Below, in pieces: positions 53,628-62,180 of a stretch of DNA of 64,000 nt. The DNA comes from Streptomyces sp. NBC_01235. Its GTDB lineage: Bacteria; Actinomycetota; Actinomycetes; Streptomycetales; Streptomycetaceae. The stretch's first letter is position 1, and each line of letters begins with the position of its first letter. The stretch spans positions 10,912,001 through 10,976,000 of the forward strand of contig NZ_CP108513.1 in NCBI RefSeq assembly GCF_035989285.1, given 5' to 3'. The notes below the pieces were generated by a model. It had not been told where the DNA came from. It worked only from the letters and a program-made list of their open reading frames with translations, and searched no databases. Position numbers and translations under genes: made by a program.

Positions 53628-54313
53628 GACGGTTCTCCTCGCGAGGGCAGGTCATGGAAGGGGAGTTGGGGGACGGTCGTGGTCAGCCGTTGGTCGAGGG
53701 CGGAGGTCAGGGCAGCGACTGTGGAGCCCGCGCCGCCCATCTGGTCGCCACCGTGCGCGGTGTCCAGCAGCAGCGTCGGATACGAGAGGACGCGCAGGCG
53801 GCGCAACGCACGGAAGTCGGCGCGGGCCTTCACCCGGCCGGCCGGGGCGCTGAACGCCGCGGTCACGGCGTCCGCGTCCAGGCCGAGCTCGCCGGCTATG
53901 CCCCGGTAGACCTCTGTGTCGGACAGGCTGCGGCCGTCGACGAACCACGCCCGCTGCATGGCCTCGGCCGCGTCCAGTTCGCTGAGGCCGGGCTGGTCGC
54001 GCAGCGCGGCCAGCCCCGCCGCCGCGGCGGCGGAGTCGAGCACGGTCGTCCCCCGCGACACGGCACGGTCGTAGCCCGTGCCGAAGGCGACCCCGGTCAG
54101 CCGCGCGATGTCGCCGCGTTCGGCCGACAGGTGCGGATAGGCCGCCACCGGCAGCGCACGGGCACCGGTGTAGAGGCCGGCCGACACGACGCCGATCCGG
54201 ACGCGGTGAGCGTTGTCCTCGGCAAAGGCCCGCAGGGTGGGGCCGAAGCCGTAGCACCAGGCGCAGTACGCGTCGAAGGCGTACGTCAGGGAGGCCCGCT
54301 CCGCCGAAGGCAT
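53624..54313 (-). CDS. DsbA family (FrnE-like) oxidoreductase
   Basis: 229 residues. Thioredoxin-like fold with the redox-active CAWC near residues 18-21 (LTYAFDAYCAWCYGFGPTLR), the typical all-helical insertion (AAEAMQRAWFVDGRSLSDTE) and the cis-Pro loop VLSYPTLLLDT. No signal peptide, so it acts in the cytoplasm like FrnE/PoxtA-type DsbA proteins that reduce or isomerise thiols or transfer them to small molecules. First gene of the operon; divergent from the AraC regulator. ATG 54313 (GTG 54316 also possible). Confidence 0.88.
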   Translation of the reverse strand: MPSAERASLTYAFDAYCAWCYGFGPTLRAFAEDNAHRVRIGVVSAGLYTGARALPVAAYPHLSAERGDIARLTGVAFGTGYDRAVSRGTTVLDSAAAAAGLAALRDQPGLSELDAAEAMQRAWFVDGRSLSDTEVYRGIAGELGLDADAVTAAFSAPAGRVKARADFRALRRLRVLSYPTLLLDTAHGGDQMGGAGSTVAALTSALDQRLTTTVPQLPFHDLPSRGEPS

Positions 54314-54377
54314 CACACGCCTCCTCTCCTACCGATCTATTATTGCTTTCCGACATCGATTGACGTCGGATCGGCTG

Positions 54378-54398
54378 ACAGCTCCAAGTTAGAGCTGT
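54378..54398. promoter_or_regulatory. Candidate operator between the DsbA-like operon and araC
   Basis: Seven-base perfect arms ACAGCTC and GAGCTGT around seven bases, in the 120-base divergent intergenic region. Position and symmetry suit control of both directions by the AraC regulator. Confidence 0.55.
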
Positions 54399-54433
54399 TG
54401 AACAGGATGAATCAGATACGCTGACGACTAGTG

Positions 54434-55330
54434 ATGGTCAAAAACCGACATGCTGGCGACCGAGGGATCCTGGAGATCTCCTTCGCGGCGCCCGCCGGCA
54501 CCCCCGCCGGCGTCGAAGTGCTGTCCCTCGCCGACCTGCGCCACCGCGTACCCGGCGAGCGGCTCACGGCCCCCCAGCGCCCGGACTTCCACCACCTGAT
54601 CGCCCTCACCGGCGGAACCCTCTGGCACACGGTCGACTTCACCGCCTACGCCCTCGAACCCGGCTCATGGCTGTGGGTTCGCCCCGGCCAGGTGCAGCAG
54701 TGGGGCGACCTCACCCACGCCGAGGGCACCCTGATCCTGTTCCGCCAGGACTTCCTCGACCCGGCCACCACTGCCGGCGCCCGCACGGAGGACCCGCACG
54801 CTCCGGTCCTGCGCCGGCCCCTGCCCGAGGACGCCCAGGCCCTGAGACTGGCCGCCGACCATCTCGCCGCCGAGTTCCAGGCCCTCGGACGCCTGCCCCT
54901 GGAGATCCACACCGCGGCCCTGCGCCACCTGCTGGCCGTCCTCGTCCTGCGCCTGGCCCACCTCACCGCGCCTGTCGGCAGCCCCGCCCCCGAACCGGAC
55001 GCCACCTACCTGCGCTTCCGTGACGCGGTGGAAAAGGACTTCGTCCGCACCCGCCGGGTCGAGGACTACGCCGAAGCGCTCGGCTACTCGGCCCGCACCC
55101 TCGCGCGCGCCACCCTCGCCGCAGCCGGCCTGGGCGCCAAGGAGTTCATCGACCGCCGCGTCGTCCTCGAAGCCAAGCGCCTCCTGGCCCACAGCGATCA
55201 GAGTGCCGCCCGAATCGCCGACCGCCTCGGCTTCTCCAGCGCCACCCACTTCAGCAAGTACTTCCACCAGCGCACCGGCCAGACCCCGATCACCTTCCGC
55301 GACACGGTCCGCGGGCACACCCCGAGGTGA
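54434..55330 (+). CDS. AraC family regulator of the ADP-ribosylation operon
   Basis: 298 residues from ATG 54434. A cupin-type sensor (RPDFHHLIALTGGTLWHTVD, LEPGSWLWVRPGQVQQWGDL) with many His/Trp residues precedes two helix-turn-helix motifs (RVEDYAEALGYSARTLARAT and SAARIADRLGFSSATHFSKY) ending FHQRTGQTPITFRD. The product style matches regulators of DsbA/NTF2-type stress operons. It is divergent from six co-directional genes at 50179-54313 and probably activates them. Confidence 0.92.
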   Translation: MVKNRHAGDRGILEISFAAPAGTPAGVEVLSLADLRHRVPGERLTAPQRPDFHHLIALTGGTLWHTVDFTAYALEPGSWLWVRPGQVQQWGDLTHAEGTLILFRQDFLDPATTAGARTEDPHAPVLRRPLPEDAQALRLAADHLAAEFQALGRLPLEIHTAALRHLLAVLVLRLAHLTAPVGSPAPEPDATYLRFRDAVEKDFVRTRRVEDYAEALGYSARTLARATLAAAGLGAKEFIDRRVVLEAKRLLAHSDQSAARIADRLGFSSATHFSKYFHQRTGQTPITFRDTVRGHTPR

Positions 55331-55569
55331 GCCATCTGTCCCGCCGTACTCGCAGCTCTCGGCACCGATGCGCTGCCGACCCACGCCTGCCGACTGCAGG
55401 AGACGGATACCGGAGCGGCAGGCCGGCGCCTGCCGGTGCCCTGCCGAACGGTCCACGCCGGCCGGCGCTGCGGCCAAGGTTGTGCGAACCACACAGTCAG
55501 GAAACGGCTCTCTGCCGGTCGCAGGCGTGGGCGACGTGACCGAGGCAAGGCAGTCGTTGTGACGGCCGA

Positions 55570-56165
55570 CCGAGCGCGCAGGCGAGAGGGCCGGTGGCGC
55601 ACGGCCTGCCGGACCGGATCTGGACGCTGTCGCGGATTAAGCCCCTGATCGGACGCCGCTTGCACACGCGCACGACCTTGTCGGCGATCGCGCAGACGCT
55701 GCACCGGCACGGCTTCAGCCCGCAGGTCCCGGCCCGCCGCGCCCCGGAGCGCAACGAGGAAGCGGTGAGCGGCCGGGTGAAGGAGACCTGGCCGCTGGTG
55801 GAAACCCCGCAGCGGCGCTCGGGGCTGCGGCTCTGCTGCGAGGACGAGGCAGGCTTCTCGATGACGCCGCCCACGAACCGAACCCGGGCCCGCCCAGGGC
55901 ACACGCCTGTCATCCGGATACGCGGACGTTCCCGGCGCCGGTTCTCGATCGCTGCCCGGGCCTGCTGCAGACGGGCGGACGCTCACGCCCGATCCTCAGG
56001 CCCGAGCGGCACGTCGATCACGAGCAAGGCGGCAGTCGCAATCCCGCCTGGACCGATTACCGGGACCTGCCGATCGCCGCCCGCCAGCAGCTCGGTGCCC
56101 CGATTGTGCTCCTCCGGGACAACGTGAACGTGCACGAGAACGCCCGGCTGCGACAGTGTCGCCGA
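55570..56165 (+). pseudogene. IS630-family transposase fragment (second type)
   Basis: Frames give PVAHGLPDRIWTLSRIKPLI, LSAIAQTLHRHGFSPQVPAR, LRLCCEDEAGFSMTPPTNRT (the CCEDEAG motif holds the first Asp), then after a shift near 55945 DYRDLPIAARQQLGAPIVLL and RDNVNVHENARLRQ. N- and C-termini are absent. It is only distantly related to the IS630 at 33341-34949. Confidence 0.7.
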
Positions 56166-56215
56166 TTCCCGGTTCACCGACCCTGACCACCTGATAAGTC
56201 AGTAACCACGCGCAC

Positions 56216-56246
56216 GTGAGTCAAACGTCTTGGACGATCGACTCAC
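56216..56246. promoter_or_regulatory. Nested inverted repeat upstream of TetR 1
   Basis: GTGAGTC (56216-56222) and GACTCAC (56240-56246) enclose CGTC-TTG-GACG. The inner motif CGTCTTGGAC is shared with the palindrome upstream of TetR 2 (60313-60334). Likely TetR operator. Confidence 0.65.
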
Positions 56247-56316
56247 ATCTCTTGGGCCGGGCGCCCACCCACCGCTATCCTGGCGGGCGAACCTGCAGGT
56301 GAAGAAAGGAGAGCGC

Positions 56317-56919
56317 GTGCCCCGCATGGCGGCGAGCGACCGGAGGGCCGAGCTCCTCGAAGCGGCGATCCGGGTCATGACACGGGACGGCGTGGCCAAG
56401 GCCACCACCCGCGCGATCGTGAACGAGGCCGGCATGCCCCTCGGGGTGTTCCACTACTGCTTCGACTCCAGGGCGCAGCTGCTCGAAGTCGTCACGCAGA
56501 CGCTCACCGAGCGGTATGTCGCGGAGGCCCGCGGCCTGTTCACGCCACACCGGGAGATCCGCGACAGCATCCTCGACAGCCTGCACGCGTTTTGGAAAGG
56601 GTTCGAGGCGAACCCGCGGGAACACCAGATCAGCTACGAGCTCACGCAGTACGCGCTGCGCAATCCCGGCTTCGAGAACGTGGCCAGACGGCAGTACGAG
56701 ATCTTCCTGAGCGCGTTCGCCTCCCTGCTCGAACTGGCCGCCGACAGCGCCGGGGTCGAGTGGACGGTGCCTGTACCGGTGCTCGCGCGGTACGTGCAGT
56801 CGACCATCGACGGCCTCAACATCACCTGGCTCGTCGACCGCAACAGCGATGACAGCCGGGCAGCCCTCGAACTGCTTGCCGATCACCTCCTCCAGCACAC
56901 CCGGCCCCGGGAGGCCTGA
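56317..56919 (+). CDS. TetR family regulator (paralogue 1)
   Basis: 200 residues from GTG 56317, preceded by AAAGGAGAG. Helix-turn-helix AELLEAAIRVMTRDGVAKAT and IVNEAGMPLGVFHYCFDSRA, then a TetR_C domain with LHAFWKGFEANPREHQISYE and VDRNSDDSRAALELLADHLL. It is clearly paralogous to the TetR at 60382-60995. No intact gene is divergent from it on its left side, so it may act on the SMP-30/SDR genes or on lost neighbours. Confidence 0.88.
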   Translation: MPRMAASDRRAELLEAAIRVMTRDGVAKATTRAIVNEAGMPLGVFHYCFDSRAQLLEVVTQTLTERYVAEARGLFTPHREIRDSILDSLHAFWKGFEANPREHQISYELTQYALRNPGFENVARRQYEIFLSAFASLLELAADSAGVEWTVPVPVLARYVQSTIDGLNITWLVDRNSDDSRAALELLADHLLQHTRPREA

Positions 56920-56942
56920 GCCCGGCGAAACGACACAGCTCA

Positions 56943-57700
56943 TCCCGCGGTGACGGACGTGCCTGGCTCGGACCACACGTCGGGCGGAACGACGCCGAGT
57001 GACCGGCCGCGCGAGTCGAAGGCCCGGCCGAGGAGCCTGTCGTGGCGCAGGGCCATCGTGCGGTCGGTGACGACGAGACCGGGATGGACGTCGCAGACAC
57101 GGGTCTCCAGCCGCAGCACGCCGCTCACGGAGTGCAGAGCGGCCTGGATGACGAGGTTGTGCTGGCCCGTGACGGCGGCGCAGTTGCGGACCTCGGGGAG
57201 ACGGACGAGGGCGTGACCGACGGCGGACGGCTCCTTGACGGGGGCCGTGGCCCAGAACGTGACCGCGACGGGCCAGCCGCCGAGCGGGCGGGCGAAGTCG
57301 CAGCGGAAGCGGACCAGGCCGAGCCTGGTGAGCCGGTCGAGACGCCGCCCGATGGTGAAGGCGGTCGTGCCGAGCGTCTCCGCCAGGGCCTGGAAGGACG
57401 CGCGACCGTCCTCGTGCAGCAGGCTCAGCAGGGTGCGGTCGCGCGAGGTGATTCTCCTCGCTGCCGGCACTGCGGTCGGCGTCCCCGCCAGCGGGCGGTG
57501 TGCCGAGCCGTGAGCGCTGTTCGGGGTCCAGGGCGATCGATCTGCCTTTGCCCGCCCTCGGCGAACACGTGCGTGACGATCCTCGTGCGTACGGCGGCGA
57601 TGCCGGGCACGGCAGAGAGGACGTCCAGTGTGTAGTGGGCCATCGCCGGGACGTCGGCGGTGGCCAGGGTCGCGAGGAGCCGGTGGGTGTCCGTCCATGA
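56943..57700 (-). pseudogene. Two-domain Lrp/AsnC-type regulator, frameshifted and truncated
   Basis: Read leftward: [40 protein letters not shown] (first ligand domain), then after one or more shifts near 57450-57530 TSRDRTLLSLLHEDGRASFQ, AETLGTTAFTIGRRLDRLTR (second helix-turn-helix) and EVRNCAAVTGQHNLVIQAAL. The N-terminal helix-turn-helix is missing at the joint with the oxidase fragment. The order HTH-RAM-HTH-RAM is a known actinobacterial double-Lrp layout. Confidence 0.65.
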
Positions 57701-58043
57701 CGGGGGAGTGGACGCGATCTACTGCTCCAATCACGGCGGCCGACAGGCCAACGGCGGTCTCCCCGCCCTCGCCGCACTGCCCACCGTCGTCGAGGCCGTC
57801 GACGGGTTGCCCGTCCTCTTCGACTCCGGAGTCCGTAGCGGCGCCGACATCGTCAAGGCCCTCGCCCTGGGCGCGACGGCGGTCGGCATCGGCCGCCCCT
57901 ACGCCCACGGCTGTGCGCTGGGCGGCACGGACGGCGTCGTCCACGTCCTGCGCGCGCTGCTCGCCGAGGCCGATCTGATCATGGCGCTCGACGGATGTCC
58001 GTCCGTGGACGACCTGATTCCCGACGCGCTTCAAGCCCTGTAG
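57701..58043 (+). pseudogene. FMN-dependent alpha-hydroxy acid oxidase, C-terminal fragment
   Basis: Reads [40 protein letters not shown] and [20 protein letters not shown]: the phosphate-binding end of a lactate oxidase/monooxygenase-type TIM barrel, with SNHGGRQ (catalytic His and Arg) intact. The N-terminal two thirds are absent. Confidence 0.75.
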
Positions 58044-58398
58044 GCGGCAGGCTCTGTGAGGAGCCGCCATGCGAGGCCTGCCCCCGCGGCCACGTCCGTG
58101 AGCGACCGCAGCCTGACCTGCACGGCCGACCTGCGCAAGGCCACCTCCTCCATGGGACGGCGGGGCGTCGGGAACCCGCCGTCGGCCACGCGGCGGACGA
58201 CGACCGGCGCACTGCAGAGCCGTCTGCCCGGCGGGACCGCGCAGTGACGTCGGGCGGCGGTGAGGCTCTCGCACTCCTGCCGCCGCGTGGGCGGCTTCGT
58301 CGCGTATCGGGTCAGGCGCCCGGGTGTCCTCGGCGCCCGGTCCGTCCCGGACGCGGAGGGCGTCGATGCCCGCAGCGGTGCAGGGGAGGAAGGCTCTG
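58044..58398. other. No supported gene
   Basis: High-GC intergenic sequence after the oxidase fragment and before the end of the SDR gene; no repeats or promoters recognised. Confidence 0.45.
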
Positions 58399-59166
58399 TC
58401 AGTAGGCCAGTTTCCGCAGTATCAGGGAGGCGAGCGGTGTCGGCAGGGTACGCAGGGTGCAGACCAGGGCCGCTGTGGGCCAGGGGAAGTACGCCTGGGC
58501 CGGTTCCTTTTCCAGGGCGCGTATGACATGCCGTGCCCCGCGTTTCTCGCTGATCTCGAACGGTTTAGGCAGCCCGTCTTCACTGATACGTGCTGTGGTC
58601 ACGAAGCCCGGATGGATGTTGGTGAACCGGATTCCTCGGGGTTCGAGTTCGACACGCGCCGCGTCCAGGAGGGTGCGTGCGGCGGCCTTGGCGGCCGAGT
58701 ACGGGCCCTGACGGGGAATGCCCATGAGTCCCGCGAGGGAGTTCGTGTGGGCGATCAGGCCGCCGTCGCGCTGCCGTAGCATCTGTTCGGTCAGCGGAAT
58801 GAGGTAGTTGACGACGACGTCGTAGTTCAACACCATCATGCGTGAGACGTCGGCGACGGATACCTGGTCCATGGGCATGTCCGGTCCGTCACCGGCGTTG
58901 AGCAGCGCGATGTCGACGGACCCGAACTCCCTGGTGGCGGCCGTCACCACGTCGGCCGCCGCCCGCGGGTCGAGGGCGTCGGCGGGGATGTCCAGGCAGC
59001 TGCTGCCGGCGGCCCGTACCTGCTCCGCGATGCCGGCCAGTTCGGGGGCGCGCCGGGCTGTGATGACCAAGCGGTTCTTGCCGGGGGCGAGTTGGCGCGC
59101 CACTTCCGCGCCGATGCCCGAGGACGCGCCGACGATCAGGATCGTACGGTCGGTGATCCTTGCCAT
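58399..59166 (-). CDS. SDR family oxidoreductase
   Basis: 255 residues from ATG 59166. DRTILIVGASSGIGAEVARQ (NAD(P) motif), SVDIALLNAGDGPD with N-A-G, catalytic AHTNSLAG and GPYSAAKAAARTLLDAARVE with Y-x-x-x-K; the C-terminus is hydrophobic (YFPWPTAALVCTLRTLPTPL), a feature of the DHRS7-like membrane-associated SDR branch. Second gene after the SMP-30 family protein (97-base gap), presumably under the same TetR 2 control. Confidence 0.9.
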   Translation of the reverse strand: MARITDRTILIVGASSGIGAEVARQLAPGKNRLVITARRAPELAGIAEQVRAAGSSCLDIPADALDPRAAADVVTAATREFGSVDIALLNAGDGPDMPMDQVSVADVSRMMVLNYDVVVNYLIPLTEQMLRQRDGGLIAHTNSLAGLMGIPRQGPYSAAKAAARTLLDAARVELEPRGIRFTNIHPGFVTTARISEDGLPKPFEISEKRGARHVIRALEKEPAQAYFPWPTAALVCTLRTLPTPLASLILRKLAY

Positions 59167-59263
59167 GATGTTCCTGTTCTCGAAGGTACGGCGAGCGTCG
59201 CGGGACGCGGGACGCGGGACGCGGGAGAAGGGGAAGCGGGCGGGGGAGTGCCCAGGTCCGTGG

Positions 59264-60238
59264 TCAGGACGGCAGTACGTACGCCTCGATCCGTGATGCG
59301 TTGAGCTCCCGCGCACGCGGCGGGTCGTCGGTCGCTATGGTCGCTGCGTACAGGGTGTCGCCCTTGGGGCCCGCGACCAGGCAGCTGAGCGTGCGCTGGC
59401 TGGTCGCGACGCGGTCCAGGATGGTGCCGCCGGGGCCCACCCGGACGCATTCGCCGCGCAGCGCGTTGGCGACCCACGCCGTACCGTCCTTGCCCGGTGC
59501 GATGCCGTCGGGCGCGATGGGGCTGCTGGAGCGGTCGGCGATGGCCTGGTGATCGAGCAGGGCCGAGACGCGCCGCGTGATGCTGCCGACGAGTCCCGGG
59601 GCGGTGACCGCCTTCCACAGCCAGGGCTCGATCAAGGGGGCCCAGGGGCGCGGCGGACCCAGTCGGCCGTCCGACAGTACTGGCAGCGCCACGAGCCTCA
59701 TCGCCATCGTCTCGGCGGCCAGCATCGTGCGGCCGTCGTCGATGGGGAAGAGGCCGTTGGCGAACGCCAACGGCTCGCTCAGGCCGATGAGTTCACCCTC
59801 GGGCGAGAAGCAGGCGATTGGCGCGCGGGGCGGCCCGGGCGGCACGTAGAGCATGGAATTGGGGTGTCGCTTGAGGAAGGCGTGATAGTCGAACCCGAAG
59901 TTGCCCACGTAGGCGCGGCCCTCCTGGTCGACGTACATGTCGTTGACTGGGCCCTTGGCGATGTCCCGGAGGTCCGCGTGCACGACCAGGGAGCCGTCCG
60001 GCTCCAGTCGGTACACGCACAAACCCTCCATCGAGACGACCAGTATCCGTCCGTCGGGCAGGAAACCGATCCCGCCGGCACGACCGGGAACATCGGCGAC
60101 CGTCTCGGGTCTGCCGATGGTGTCCCAGTGATGGACTGTGCCATGAGCCATGTCGCAGAACCACAGGGCGTCGTCGTGCCAGCGCAACGACTCCACAACA
60201 CCGAATCCGTCCAGAACGACGGTGGCCTTCGGTTTCAC
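59264..60238 (-). CDS. SMP-30/gluconolactonase family protein
   Basis: 324 residues from GTG 60238, which follows GGAGG by five bases; a TTG at 60250 is less likely. Six-bladed propeller signatures: ESLRWHDDALWFCDMAHGTV, GGIGFLPDGRILVVSMEGLC, GPVNDMYVDQEGRAYVGNFG (metal-ligand Asn-Asp), LAFANGLFPIDDGRTMLAAE and APDGIAPGKDGTAWVANALR. Such enzymes open lactones of sugars or aromatic compounds. It is divergent from TetR 2 across the palindrome at 60313-60334 and upstream of an SDR gene. Confidence 0.9.
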   Translation of the reverse strand: MKPKATVVLDGFGVVESLRWHDDALWFCDMAHGTVHHWDTIGRPETVADVPGRAGGIGFLPDGRILVVSMEGLCVYRLEPDGSLVVHADLRDIAKGPVNDMYVDQEGRAYVGNFGFDYHAFLKRHPNSMLYVPPGPPRAPIACFSPEGELIGLSEPLAFANGLFPIDDGRTMLAAETMAMRLVALPVLSDGRLGPPRPWAPLIEPWLWKAVTAPGLVGSITRRVSALLDHQAIADRSSSPIAPDGIAPGKDGTAWVANALRGECVRVGPGGTILDRVATSQRTLSCLVAGPKGDTLYAATIATDDPPRARELNASRIEAYVLPS

Positions 60239-60312
60239 TGCTGCCTCCAAAGGTGATCACGCCCGCGCGTGGCTCCCGATACGGTCGCTCACCGCTCAGG
60301 AGTAAGTCAAAT

Positions 60313-60334
60313 GTCCAAGACGGTCGTCTTGGAC
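60313..60334. promoter_or_regulatory. Perfect 22-bp palindromic TetR operator
   Basis: GTCCAAGACG, two bases, then its exact reverse complement CGTCTTGGAC, midway between the divergent SMP-30 and TetR 2 starts. The half-site recurs upstream of TetR 1. Confidence 0.8.
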
Positions 60335-60381
60335 GTGGTGCTGGTCTGTGGGCCGACTAGATCTGGAGGAGCGACAGCCGA

Positions 60382-60995
60382 ATGGCCCGTATGGCGCTGA
60401 AGGAACGGCGGGAAGAGCTCATCGCTGCGGCGATCAGGGTGGTGACCCGGGAGGGCGTCGCCAGGACGACGACCCGCTCCATCGTCCGCGAGGCGGGTAT
60501 GACCCTCGGTGTCTTCCACTACTGCTTCGCTCACGCGAAGACCTTCTCGAAGAGGTGATCACGCGTATCGCGGACGGTTTCGTGGTCGCCTCCCGGCAGG
60601 CGTGCGCCGGGGAGACGGAGCTGCGTCCGGCGGTCGAGAAGAGCCTCCGTGCCTTCTGGGACGGCGTGCAGGCCAGTCCCGGCCAGCAGTTGGCCGGTTA
60701 CGAACTGGCCCACTACGCCTTGCGGCAGGCGGGTATGGAGAAGCTGGCACGCCGTCAGTACCGGCACTACCTGGACGTCCACGAGGATCTCGTGACGGAC
60801 ATCGCCGAGCAGACCGGCGTCCGGTGGACCGTCCCGGGCCCGGTCCTCGCCCGCTACCTGAACTCGGTGCTGGACGGGCTCACGATGTGCTGGCTCATCG
60901 ACCGCGACACCGAAATCAGCCGCGCGGTCCTGGACCTCACCGGCAGGCACCTGGAGACCCTCGCGGTGAGCCGTGCGGACGCCCTGTCGGCCTGA
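60382..60995 (+). pseudogene. TetR family regulator (paralogue 2), one-base deletion
   Basis: ATG 60382 begins MARMALKERREELIAAAIRV, TREGVARTTTRSIVREAGMT and LGVFHYCF, then the frame is lost near 60530. The next frame continues SREDLLEEVITRIADGFVVA, VEKSLRAFWDGVQASPGQQL and LDGLTMCWLIDRDTEISRAV to the end at 60995. Alignment with paralogue 1 shows that one missing base after TTCGC accounts for the break. If real, the divergent SMP-30/SDR genes have lost their own regulator and may depend on paralogue 1. Confidence 0.85.
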
Positions 60996-61067
60996 GCCGG
61001 ACCGGTAGCACGCAGTGCCCCGGTCGGGCGGGCCGCCGGCCCGCCCGGCCGGCGTTCCAGCTGTCCG

Positions 61068-61880
61068 TCAGTCGAACAGATCCGGTTCCTGCTGCGTGAT
61101 CTGGTCCCACATCGGGCGGAACTGGAACCAGCCCGGCAGCGGACCGGAGGTCTGCTCCCGCACCGTCCTTGCCGTGTCCGGGTCGATCAGCTTGGGTGTC
61201 CCCGCGGCCATGGCCAGCAGCTGGGCCTGGCAGGAGCGTTCCATGGTGACGAAGTACCAGGCGGCCTCGGCCACCGACGCCCCGACGGTGAGCAGCCCGT
61301 GGTTCTGCAGGACGACCGCCTTGGCCGCCCCCAGTGCCACCCCGATCCGCCGGCCCTCCTCGGTGTCGTTGACGACGCCGAGGAAGTCGGTGTACAGCCC
61401 GTGGTCCTCGTAGAAGGCGCAGGAGTCCTGTGTGATCGGGTCCAGCGGGATGCCGAGACTGGAGAACGCCTTGCCATGAAGGGAGTGGGTGTGCGCGGCC
61501 GCCACCACGTCGGGACGGGCCCGGTGGACCTCGGAGTGGATACAGAACGCGGCATTGTTGACAGGCCGCTTCCCCTCCAGCAGGGTCCCGTCGTGGTCGA
61601 CGAGGATGAGGTCGGAGACCTTGATCTGGCCGAAGGCCATCCCGAAGGGGTTGACCCAGAAGGCCGTGGGGTGCTCGGGGTCGCGGGCGGTGATGTGTCC
61701 CGCGACTCCGTCGGAGAAGCCGCAGCGGGCGAACAGCCGGAAGGCGGCGGCGAGTTCCTGCTTGCGGATCAGGCGTTCCTCCTCGACCGCCGGGTTCTGC
61801 GGCGGCATCGGCAGCGTGACGCCTTCGGGCATGTGGCCGACCGAGTCGTGCTGTATCGGGGCATCGGTGGTCAGGGACAT
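61068..61880 (-). CDS. Class II aldolase/adducin family protein
   Basis: 270 residues from ATG 61880. RLFARCGFSDGVAGHITARD, FWVNPFGMAFGQIKVSDLIL, HDGTLLEGKRPVNNAAFCIH, then zinc-site HSEVHRARPDVVAAAHTHSL and VVLQNHGLLTVGASVAEAAW with the third His. Members are fuculose/ribulose phosphate aldolases or act on hydroxy-acids in secondary pathways; the substrate is unknown. Convergent with TetR 2 and alone on its strand. Confidence 0.9.
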   Translation of the reverse strand: MSLTTDAPIQHDSVGHMPEGVTLPMPPQNPAVEEERLIRKQELAAAFRLFARCGFSDGVAGHITARDPEHPTAFWVNPFGMAFGQIKVSDLILVDHDGTLLEGKRPVNNAAFCIHSEVHRARPDVVAAAHTHSLHGKAFSSLGIPLDPITQDSCAFYEDHGLYTDFLGVVNDTEEGRRIGVALGAAKAVVLQNHGLLTVGASVAEAAWYFVTMERSCQAQLLAMAAGTPKLIDPDTARTVREQTSGPLPGWFQFRPMWDQITQQEPDLFD

Positions 61881-62180
61881 GGGTTCAAACCCTTCGGTTG
61901 TGGTGCGGGAGTGGGCGGCTCGGAATCGGGTCAACTCTTCGTGAAGGGTGCGGAGGACTTTGTGAAAGGCGACCGTCTGCCGTACATCGCGGTCACCAGG
62001 CGCAGGATGAAGCGGTAAAACAGGATGAATTGCATCAGCTGCAACAGTTCGTAGAGCCCCGACTCGAACGTTCTGACTGATCAGAGATGCTGTCTCGGGG
62101 ACGTCCTGAGCGCCCTTCGGTAGCTGACCAGCACCACTCGATCTGGACGCAACAATGATGCATTTGATACAACGACGGGC
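61881..62180. other. Intergenic, no supported gene
   Basis: Contains the divergent promoter region of the aldolase and the integrase. TGATGCATTTGATACA just before the integrase is AT-rich and may be a promoter. An attachment site cannot be identified by eye. Confidence 0.4.

Noticed and set aside
56275..57777. Minus-strand 500-codon frame over TetR 1
   Set aside because: Shadow of TetR 1 and the double-Lrp remnant in other frames.
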